The translations under genes were made by a program, and so were the position numbers. From an uncultured Geobacter sp. (GTDB taxonomy: Bacteria; Desulfobacterota; Desulfuromonadia; Geobacterales; Geobacteraceae), in NCBI GenBank assembly GCA_937886325.1, contig CALABV010000049.1:1-17676 (forward strand): a DNA stretch of 17,676 bases, read 5' to 3'. The notes below the pieces were generated by a model, which worked only from the letters and a program-made list of their open reading frames with translations, did not search any database and had not been told where the DNA came from. Below, piece by piece: positions 7,806 to 13,887 of the stretch. Positions within the stretch are counted from its first letter, which is position 1. Each line of letters opens with the position of its first letter.

Positions 7806-9116
7806 TCACGGTTTCTCCGCGTGATGCGACGAACCGAGAAGCGCTTCGAGCGCGGCGGCGGCCATTGCCTTCACCCCGGCCGTGATGGTCGGTTCGGGAA
7901 GGGGCGCGAACCGGGGGTTGTGGATGCCGGGAACGTCCGTTTCCTTTCCGCCTGCCTGCGACGGTGGCGACGTGCCGAGGAGAAAGTAGCAGAGGGGGAT
8001 CTCCGGTTCGATGGCGCCGAACAGGGAAAAGTCGTCGCTGTAGGTGAAGCGTTCCACCCGGAGGACATTTTTCCTGCCGAGCACGGCGCGAAAGGCGGAA
8101 GACAGCCGTCGGGTCAGTTCGGGTTCGTTCCGGACAGGCGCGCCTGTGTACTGCTCGGAAACGACCGGCATGCGGTCCTCGGGAACGCCGGCCGCAACGG
8201 CGACGCCCCGGGCCGTCCGCTCGATTGCGGCCCGCAGGCGCCTGTCCGTCTCGGGTGAGAAGTACCGGTAGTTCACCTGGAGGAGGACCTCTTCGGGGAT
8301 GATATTCCCCTTGGTTCCTCCGTGAATGGACCCCACGGTGAGGACGGCCGGTTCCACGGGATCGATCTCGCGGCTGACGATGGTCTGAAGGAGGAGGACC
8401 GTTTCGGCCGCCATCACGATGGGGTCCTTTGTTTCGTGGGGCCGGGATCCGTGTCCGCCCACCCCGCGGATCAGCAGTTCAAGGGAGGCGCACCCCGCCC
8501 AGAACAGGCCCTCCCGGATACCGACGGTCCCGGCGGCCAGGGATGGAGACACGTGGAGGGCCAGGGCGCAGTCGGGTCGGGGAAAGCGGGTGAACAGGCC
8601 GTCGTCGATCATGGCTCGTGCTCCGGCGCCGATCTCCTCGGCCGGCTGTCCGACCAGTACCAACGTGCCCCGCCATCGATCCCGGAGGGACACCAGAAGG
8701 CGGGCCGTGCCCACGAGGACCGTCATGTGGACATCGTGGCCGCAGGCATGCATGACACCCACATCCCCTTTTCCCGGCAGGGTCCCGCGCGCACTGCTGG
8801 CATAGGGGAGGCCGGTCTTCTCCTCGATGGGAAGACCGTCCAGGTCTGTGCGCACCATTACCGTCGGCCCTTCCCCGTTTTCCAGGACAGCCACCACGCC
8901 GTAGCCTCCGACTTCCCTGGTGACGCGAAAGCCGGAGGATTCCAGTTCATGGGCAATCAGGTGTGAAGTCGTCACCTCCTGGCGCGAGAGCTCGGGAGCG
9001 GCGTGGAGGCGGGTGTAGAGATCGAACAGGGACGGATAGCACGTATCGGCGGCTGCGCATATCCGTGCCGCATCATCCTCCGTGAGGGTTGTCCCGGCTG
9101 TTTCCCGCGTCGTCAT
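7806..9116 (-). CDS. M20D-family amidohydrolase (hippurate/IAA-amino-acid hydrolase type)
   Basis: Metal-dependent hydrolase of N-acyl amino acids or small peptides, 436 aa, the usual size for the family. The metal-binding residues are visible: HACGHDVHM (Cys and His near residues 125-127), GQPAEE (Glu pair near 160-161), the His of LALHVSP (near 188) and a C-terminal GIHNPRF His. The lid/dimerisation domain starts near LELLIRGVGGHGSRPHETKDP. It is closest in pattern to HipO/ILR1/AmaA-type enzymes; the substrate is not predictable. The SYLF stop TAG is directly followed by GTG ATG, so translation may begin at GTG 9119 or ATG 9116; no clear SD precedes either, which points to coupling with the SYLF gene. 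No signal peptide. Confidence 0.92.
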   Translation of the reverse strand: MTTRETAGTTLTEDDAARICAAADTCYPSLFDLYTRLHAAPELSRQEVTTSHLIAHELESSGFRVTREVGGYGVVAVLENGEGPTVMVRTDLDGLPIEEKTGLPYASSARGTLPGKGDVGVMHACGHDVHMTVLVGTARLLVSLRDRWRGTLVLVGQPAEEIGAGARAMIDDGLFTRFPRPDCALALHVSPSLAAGTVGIREGLFWAGCASLELLIRGVGGHGSRPHETKDPIVMAAETVLLLQTIVSREIDPVEPAVLTVGSIHGGTKGNIIPEEVLLQVNYRYFSPETDRRLRAAIERTARGVAVAAGVPEDRMPVVSEQYTGAPVRNEPELTRRLSSAFRAVLGRKNVLRVERFTYSDDFSLFGAIEPEIPLCYFLLGTSPPSQAGGKETDVPGIHNPRFAPLPEPTITAGVKAMAAAALEALLGSSHHAEKP

Positions 9117-9119
9117 CAC

Positions 9120-10022
9120 CTATTGCATCGGGGGCGCCGAAGCGCTCTTGCCCAGGAAGTTCTTCAGCCTGTCAACGGAGGGGGAAGAACTGGGGGGCGA
9201 ACCGAAGATCTCGTTGGCGCTGATGTCGGGTTTGGCGTAGAAGTTTTCATTGGCATTGGTGTCGATGGCCAGGACCGACCCGTCCAGGGAGATTCCGGCA
9301 AACAGGCCGCGGCTCCGCGCGTAGGAGTAGATTTCCGCCTTCAGCTGCCAGTCGGTTGCGGCCACGGCGCGGCGACCCACGGGACCGGCAGCCACGGCAG
9401 CGTCGCCGCCCAGGGTGAAGTTCCCCTTGGCGAGGCCCATGACGCTCTTTCTGGTCTTGAATACCAGGATGATATCACTGGATACGGCGCCGAACTGGAG
9501 TCCGAAGCTTCCGCCGGCGATGTAGACGAATGATGGATTGCTCCAGGCGCCGTCCTCGCCCCGTGTCATGGCGATACCGCTACCGTACTGGCCGCCGAAG
9601 AAGAACCCCAGCTTGATGGTTCCGGGGATTATGACAATTCCGTAGGCATTGCGGAGCAGTTCCGGGGAGATCCCTTCAGGGATGCCTGTTATTTCCTGGA
9701 TCACCTCGGTTGCCGCGTTGATCCGGGAGATCTCGTCCACTGCCTTGATGTTGAATGGCGTGCTTGGAGGGGGCGGGGGAGGGGTCGCGGGGGTCGTCTG
9801 AATCGTGTCCCCTGCGCCGGGCGCGGTCGTCGCGGGAACCGCCTTTGTCCCGATCTCCTCGACGACGGAGGGTTCCCGAACCGGAACGGTATCGATTCCT
9901 TTCGCGCCTTCCCCTCCCATGGTCGGCGCCGTGTCGGGCTGCGAAGGAGCGGCGACAACGGGCGCCGCGAGACAGAGGGTGATGATGACTGATGCGGTGA
10001 GCAGGCGTGCCGGTATTTTCAT
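9120..10022 (-). CDS. Exported SYLF (Ysc84-like, lipid-binding) domain protein
   Basis: A 300-aa protein. Residues 1-24 (MKIPARLLTASVIITLCLAA) form a Sec signal with likely cleavage after VVAA. A low-complexity linker rich in Pro, Thr and Ala follows, including a run of six prolines near residue 95. The SYLF domain (about 105-290) has NAYGIVIIPGTIKLGFFFGGQYG, the Gly-rich WSNPSFVYIAGGSFGLQFG and SDIILVFKT, all typical. SYLF domains bind phosphoinositides in eukaryotes; the bacterial function is unknown and probably envelope-related. The ATG at 10022 was chosen for its AAGGAG 7 bases upstream and because the signal peptide starts there; an in-frame ATG at 10127 would bury the signal. It has its own promoter-like sequence and is coupled to the downstream amidohydrolase. 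Confidence 0.9.
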   Translation of the reverse strand: MKIPARLLTASVIITLCLAAPVVAAPSQPDTAPTMGGEGAKGIDTVPVREPSVVEEIGTKAVPATTAPGAGDTIQTTPATPPPPPPSTPFNIKAVDEISRINAATEVIQEITGIPEGISPELLRNAYGIVIIPGTIKLGFFFGGQYGSGIAMTRGEDGAWSNPSFVYIAGGSFGLQFGAVSSDIILVFKTRKSVMGLAKGNFTLGGDAAVAAGPVGRRAVAATDWQLKAEIYSYARSRGLFAGISLDGSVLAIDTNANENFYAKPDISANEIFGSPPSSSPSVDRLKNFLGKSASAPPMQ

Positions 10023-10094
10023 GGCGGTACTCCTTTTCTTCCTTGATGTGAGCCCTTGGCGGACCTGTGCGTATCGGGCCGGGGCGTTCCGTGA

Positions 10095-10123
10095 ATAATA
10101 TCCCATGTGGAATAAAAAACCAA
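10095..10123 (-). promoter_or_regulatory. Sigma70-like promoter for the SYLF/amidohydrolase pair
   Basis: TTGGTT (10123-10118), a 17-base spacer and TATTAT (10100-10095) on the minus strand. The start would be near 10088, giving a leader of about 66 bases. It sits directly after the glycosyltransferase stop and its T-run. Found by eye. Confidence 0.45.
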
Positions 10124-10142
10124 GCACAACGAGCTTCTGCCG

Positions 10143-11417
10143 TCACTGGCAGGCATAATCCGACTGGACACGGCGCAGAAGCGCCAGTTGGTCGTCCGGG
10201 TCGTGGAACGGTTCCAGTCCCGCGGATTCCAGCAGGGGAGGCAGGAGATCGCGGCCCTCTCCCCGTGGGAGAGGGCCGTCTGAGAGGTGATGCACGAGCT
10301 TCAGGGTCCGCAGGCCGTCGAACCACGCGTGAAAGGCTGCATGGAGTGCGGTTGCGTCACGGTTGTTTATGCGGAGCTTCTCCCATCCCTCGACAAACCG
10401 TGCTCCGTCAAGGTACTCGCCCAGGTGGGGGGAAATCTCTTCCGCGCGGGACCTGATAACGGACCCTTCCTCGCCAAGACACGCTTCCACCAGGGAGAGC
10501 CATCGGCCCAAGATGGAGAAGCACTCCGGCTGGTAGAAAAGGACGGCGGACTCCTCCCCGGACAGGAGACGGGAAACGCTCCTGCCGGTGCCGAACGGGA
10601 CACGGTGGGAGGAGCGGGCAGACGGGTACACCACGGCTCCCTTTACACCCTCGACGCCGAAGGTCTTTTTTAGCTGCTGCAGGAAATAGAAATCCTCGGC
10701 CGCGACCCGGGAGTTCATCCCCCCGATCCCGGCGTAGGCGTTGGCTGTGCAGGCCATGGCGCTCCCCACCGTGTGGAAGGCGTAGGGCGATCCCGCCGTG
10801 GAGAGCCCCAGCACATACCCGCGCAGGAAGAGTTCGTAGCGGTGTATCGCCCCACGCTCCTCAGGAGTTCTTCCCGGTTGGTGGCGGAAGGGGATCACGG
10901 CGCCGCCTGCCCGCGAGGCGCGGAAGTGCCGGACCAGGGCCGGCAGGTAGTCGGGCCGAACCAGTGTGTCCCCGTCCAGGGCCACGAGGATGGTCTCGGA
11001 ACTGGAGAAATCCAGGCGGGAGAGTGCCAGGTCGAAGCCTATCTTCCGGGCCAGGCCCACCCCTCCCTTGCCGGAGGGAAGCTCGAAGCCCTCCGACGCG
11101 GCATCCACCCAGGCGAGCCGAAGGTCGACGAACGTGGGGTCCCCGTTCCCCAGCCGTTCCAGGGTGACCCGATTATCCGCCTTGTCCGCTTCGTATGCGT
11201 CTTCCCGGTTGTTCACAACCACCAGAACCAGAAAGCGGGAAAGAAGCTCAGCCGGGTTCTCCGCCAGGGAACGGAGGGTGTCGAAGAGGTGGGCGCTCTC
11301 GGCCAGGGCCGGGATCACAACGGCGCCGGCAAAGTCGGAACCGCCTTCACCGGTGATGCGCCAGGGGCCTTGTATGCCGCGGGAGCGGAGGTATTTCGTG
11401 ATTTTGGAGGGTAGCAT
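10143..11417 (-). CDS. GT2-like glycosyltransferase
   Basis: A 424-aa cytosolic or membrane-peripheral glycosyltransferase of the GT-A fold. Nucleotide-binding start near residue 31 (GAVVIPALAES...LFDTLRSL), metal-binding DGD at 148-150 (ETILVALDGDTLV), the acceptor-site Gly/Ala-rich VGSAMACTANAYAGIGGM (217-234) and the catalytic-type ED pair at 241-242. No membrane helix is evident. The C-terminal ~130 residues are family-specific and unassigned. The sugar donor and acceptor are unknown. No SD precedes the ATG, and a good promoter ends 8 bases before it, suggesting a leaderless mRNA. Residues 381-390 (GPLPRGEGRD) are encoded by a perfect hairpin and look like an insertion. It is not clearly co-transcribed with neighbours. 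Confidence 0.85.
   Translation of the reverse strand: MLPSKITKYLRSRGIQGPWRITGEGGSDFAGAVVIPALAESAHLFDTLRSLAENPAELLSRFLVLVVVNNREDAYEADKADNRVTLERLGNGDPTFVDLRLAWVDAASEGFELPSGKGGVGLARKIGFDLALSRLDFSSSETILVALDGDTLVRPDYLPALVRHFRASRAGGAVIPFRHQPGRTPEERGAIHRYELFLRGYVLGLSTAGSPYAFHTVGSAMACTANAYAGIGGMNSRVAAEDFYFLQQLKKTFGVEGVKGAVVYPSARSSHRVPFGTGRSVSRLLSGEESAVLFYQPECFSILGRWLSLVEACLGEEGSVIRSRAEEISPHLGEYLDGARFVEGWEKLRINNRDATALHAAFHAWFDGLRTLKLVHHLSDGPLPRGEGRDLLPPLLESAGLEPFHDPDDQLALLRRVQSDYACQ
10252..10278. repeat. Perfect 27-nt hairpin inside the glycosyltransferase gene
   Basis: CGGCCCTCTCCC (10252-10263), loop CGT (10264-10266) and GGGAGAGGGCCG (10267-10278): a 12-bp perfect stem with a 3-base loop, wholly within the reading frame. 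It encodes DGPLPRGEGRD, the type of peptide produced when CCCTCTCCC-type intergenic palindromes enter coding sequence. Confidence 0.75.
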
Positions 11418-11425
11418 GGGGATTG

Positions 11426-11455
11426 AGTATAGCGAATAGTGAGGGGAAATGGCAA
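11426..11455 (-). promoter_or_regulatory. Sigma70-like promoter placed for a leaderless transcript
   Basis: TTGCCA (11455-11450), an 18-base spacer and TATACT (11431-11426) on the minus strand. Only 8 bases separate the -10 element from the glycosyltransferase ATG at 11417, so transcription should begin at or within a few bases of the start codon. No other start with an SD is visible. Confidence 0.5.
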
Positions 11456-11475
11456 CCGGAAGGGTTCATGAAAGG

Positions 11476-11498
11476 TAGGGGCGGGGTTATCCCGCCCA
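11476..11498. repeat. Short palindrome of the (C/T)AGGGGC type
   Basis: GGGCGGG (11479-11485) and CCCGCCC (11491-11497) form a 7-bp stem with a 5-base loop, preceded by TAG. It lies in the 272-base gap between the glycosyltransferase and the zeta-like pair. Its outer sequence matches the palindrome at 13864-13887. The remainder of the gap holds no gene I can support. Confidence 0.5.
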
Positions 11499-11689
11499 GT
11501 TCCATTGTAGTCGTGAGGGCGCTTTGCGCAGCAGAAAGAGGGCAATCGGAGCGAACGAAGGATGCCTCCAACTGCCGAATCTAGGTTCATTGTTTATCAG
11601 CAAAGGGAAGCTGTTCGCGTCCCTTCTGCATCAGTCGGCATTTTTCATGCTGCTGCGAGGGTTGTCCGGAAGGCCCCTCTGGGATCCGG

Positions 11690-11875
11690 CTAGGCCACGC
11701 CCTTTTTTGGTTTACGCGAAGGCCTTTGTGTTGCATCAACAATCTTGCCGTCTTCAAAGACATAGCACGGCGTTCTAGTTTTACGTGCCAGTTTCAGGGC
11801 GCTTGCCGCCGAACGTTTTAACGCCGTCACTGAACCGAGCAGATCAGGATCTTTCGGCATATTTTTTTTCTTCAT
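11690..11875 (-). CDS. Small protein paired with the zeta-like kinase (possible antitoxin or partner)
   Basis: A 61-aa basic protein with no domain I can name with certainty. Residues 10-32 look helical (LLGSVTALKRSAASALKLARK), followed by a short beta-like segment TPCYVFEDGKIVDATQ and a basic tail. The pattern of helix, hydrophobic strand, then DGK(I/V)V resembles small proteins I recall beside other COG4185 zeta-like kinases; this is memory, not a search. Its ATG is the base directly after the kinase TAA, and GGGGAG in the kinase end lies 6 bases upstream, so the two are translated together. AT-richer than the surrounding genes. It could be an antitoxin placed second, or a regulatory subunit. 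Confidence 0.7.
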   Translation of the reverse strand: MKKKNMPKDPDLLGSVTALKRSAASALKLARKTRTPCYVFEDGKIVDATQRPSRKPKKGVA

Positions 11876-12397
11876 TTATTTCTCTCCCCAATTGAGTATC
11901 CTCGGTTTGCTTCCTGAGTTGTCGTAAAGCAGCCAGGCATCAACCAGCGGTTTATAGAGTATTTCAAAGTATATCAGACCGGATTCAAAACTTCGACGTA
12001 TGATGTCTGTCGGCACATCGTGGCCGCCCTGCGCCACCCGGGCCGCAACTCTGGCAACCGCCATATCGGCATTCGGCAGACTCAGGAAAATAAGTTTGAC
12101 GTGATAACCGAGACTTTTCCATTCCCGGATTTTGCGGGCATAAACGCGTCCACTAAGGGTAGTCTCGAAAGCGAAACTCCTGCTTTGTGATACATACGTT
12201 TCAATTTCCTCAAGCATCAGTCTTCCTGCCCTGATGGTCGCGGCCTCAGGTCGAAACGGAGAAAGCCCGGCAGCTATAAGATCGGCATTGATGAAAACCG
12301 GGCAGTTTGCCTCGTGGGGAAGAAACTCGCGGGCAAAGGTCGTTTTTCCGGCACCGTTGGGACCGGCAATGATGACGATCTTCATTTCTTCGAGCAT
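11876..12397 (-). CDS. Zeta-toxin-like P-loop kinase (COG4185 type)
   Basis: A 173-aa nucleotide-binding protein. Walker A is AGPNGAGKT (11-19, Lys18), followed by FINADLI (Asp39, position of the catalytic Asp in zeta/PezT kinases), FAFETTLSG (Glu78) and the Arg-rich VARVAARVAQGGHDVP (113-128), the lid region. Canonical zeta toxins phosphorylate UDP-N-acetylglucosamine and are 250-290 aa; this is a minimal form whose substrate is not established. The ATG at 12397 has GGGGA 9 bases upstream; an ATG at 12385 is possible. Hand counts in 60-base samples gave 30/60 GC (11881-11940) and 27/60 (12361-12420), against 43/60 (10921-10980) and 36/60 (13381-13440) in flanking genes, suggesting transfer. 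Confidence 0.85.
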   Translation of the reverse strand: MLEEMKIVIIAGPNGAGKTTFAREFLPHEANCPVFINADLIAAGLSPFRPEAATIRAGRLMLEEIETYVSQSRSFAFETTLSGRVYARKIREWKSLGYHVKLIFLSLPNADMAVARVAARVAQGGHDVPTDIIRRSFESGLIYFEILYKPLVDAWLLYDNSGSKPRILNWGEK

Positions 12398-12475
12398 ATC
12401 ATTTCATCCCCGCTTATTGCTGATAACAGCCATCCGCTCTATTCAATTCAATCGATCTACTTGGGAACATGCCTA

Positions 12476-13777
12476 TCACACCTTCGGATAGAAAAGAAAA
12501 AACGACAGCGACAGCAGCGCCAGTATCCAGGCACCGGCAGGGATTTCCCGGATCCTGCCGGAAAGGACCTTGCACAGCGGCCAGGCAAGAAGGCCGGTGG
12601 TGATGCCCACGCCGATATTGTAGGTAAAGCTGATGAGCACAATGGTGAGGAAGGCGGGGATCAGTTCGGTGGGATCGCTGAAACCGATTCTGGTCACCGG
12701 GTTGATCATGAAACTGCCGATGATGATGAGCGCCACCCCGTAGGCATGGGCGGGAACAGCGGTGAACAGGGGTGCGAAGAAGAGGGCCAGGAGAAACAGG
12801 GCCGCGGTGACCAGGGCCACGAAGCCGGTCCGGCCACCTTCTTCTACGCCTGCTGCTGATTCCACGTAGGCCCCGGTGGTGGATGTCCCCACCAGGGGCG
12901 CGAAGGTGGTGGCCAGGGCGTCGGCCAGCATCGGCTTTTCGATCTCGGGGAGGTTGCCCTTTTCATCCAGCAGTTCGGCGCGGGCTGACAGGCCGATAAG
13001 GGTGCCGATGGTATCCACGAAGGCCATGACGAAGACCGTCAGCACTACGGGCAGGAATTTCGGCGTCAGCGCTCCCGACAGGTCCAGTTTCAGAAAGATG
13101 GGTTCCGGACTGGGTGGAAGGCTGACGATGGTGGAGGGAAGGGGCGTAACCCCGGACAGGAACGACAGCAGCGTGGTGGCAAGGATGCCGATGACGATGG
13201 CGCCCCGAACCCTTCGCAGCATGAGGAGAACGGTCAGCAGCAGGCCGCACAGGGCAAGGATGACCGACGGCTGGGTGAGGTTGCCCAGCCGCACCGGCGC
13301 GCCCGCGACCCCCAGCGACACGATGCCGGTCTCGTTCAGGCCGATGAAGGTGATGAAGAAGCCGATGCCCACGGCGAAACTGTATTTCAGGGACGGGGAG
13401 ATGGAGTCGGCCAGCCAGCTGCGTACCTTGAGGACGGTCAGGACCGTGAATGCCAGCCCTGCGATGAACACCGCGCCCAGGGCCTCCTGCCAGGTGAAGC
13501 CGAGGGCCTTCACCACGGTGAAGGCCAGGAAGGCGTTTTCCCCCATGTACGGCGCGATGGCGAAGGGCCGTTTCGCGTAGAACCCCATGATGGCGGTGCC
13601 GAAGGCCGCTGCCAGGATGGTGGCCGTGGTGGACGGCCCGCGGGGGATTCCGGCCGCTTCCAGGATCGCCGGGTTGACGATGATGATGTACGCCATGGTC
13701 ACGAAGGTGGTGAACCCGGCCAGGGTCTCCCGGCGGTAGTTTGTCCGGTGACGTTCGAAATCGAAATAGGTCTTCAT
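12476..13777 (-). CDS. NCS2-family purine permease, AzgA/PbuG-like
   Basis: Inner-membrane transporter of 433 aa with about 12-14 hydrophobic segments. The assignment rests on ETLAGFTTFVTMAYIIIVNP near the N-terminus, the first substrate-site segment APYMGENAFLAFTVV (residues 75-89), the second FVDTIGTLIGLS (about 255-266) and TSTTGAYVESAAGVEEGGRTG, all diagnostic of the AzgA branch that imports guanine, hypoxanthine or adenine by proton symport. In the first segment the usual GMGLNA is YMGENA, with Tyr and Glu replacing Gly and Leu, so specificity could differ. The SD (AGGAGGGG) lies 11 bases before the ATG. It stands alone after the phosphatase cassette; no purine riboswitch is visible in its 108-base leader. 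Confidence 0.9.
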   Translation of the reverse strand: MKTYFDFERHRTNYRRETLAGFTTFVTMAYIIIVNPAILEAAGIPRGPSTTATILAAAFGTAIMGFYAKRPFAIAPYMGENAFLAFTVVKALGFTWQEALGAVFIAGLAFTVLTVLKVRSWLADSISPSLKYSFAVGIGFFITFIGLNETGIVSLGVAGAPVRLGNLTQPSVILALCGLLLTVLLMLRRVRGAIVIGILATTLLSFLSGVTPLPSTIVSLPPSPEPIFLKLDLSGALTPKFLPVVLTVFVMAFVDTIGTLIGLSARAELLDEKGNLPEIEKPMLADALATTFAPLVGTSTTGAYVESAAGVEEGGRTGFVALVTAALFLLALFFAPLFTAVPAHAYGVALIIIGSFMINPVTRIGFSDPTELIPAFLTIVLISFTYNIGVGITTGLLAWPLCKVLSGRIREIPAGAWILALLSLSFFLFYPKV

Positions 13778-13808
13778 ACGGTTGTTTTCCCCTCCTGTTG
13801 AATCGCAT

Positions 13809-13828
13809 GGCGGGTCGATTTGCCCGCC
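13809..13828 (-). promoter_or_regulatory. Hairpin in the permease leader
   Basis: GGCGGG (13809-13814) and CCCGCC (13823-13828) make a 6-bp stem with an 8-base loop, ending shortly before the permease SD. It could be an attenuator-like or stabilising structure, or simply the end of the upstream transcript. No T-run follows. Confidence 0.3.
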
Positions 13829-13863
13829 TCATATGTATGGAAAAAGGGCGCGGAGCTCGATGC

Positions 13864-13887
13864 AGGGGCAATTCATGAATTGCCCCT
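13864..13887. repeat. Perfect 24-bp palindrome overlapping the phosphatase stop codon
   Basis: AGGGGCAATTCA followed directly by its exact reverse complement. On the minus strand the flanking GTAGGGGC contributes the TAG stop (13888-13886) of the SpoIIE-type gene. The (C/T)AGGGGC ends recur at 11476-11498 and 7502-7527. It matches a palindrome type I know as a dispersed intergenic repeat, and may also help terminate the cassette transcript. Confidence 0.75.

Noticed and set aside
13778..13885. Possible purine riboswitch before the purine permease
   Set aside because: The conserved loop and junction sequences of purine aptamers are absent; only a 6-bp hairpin is visible.
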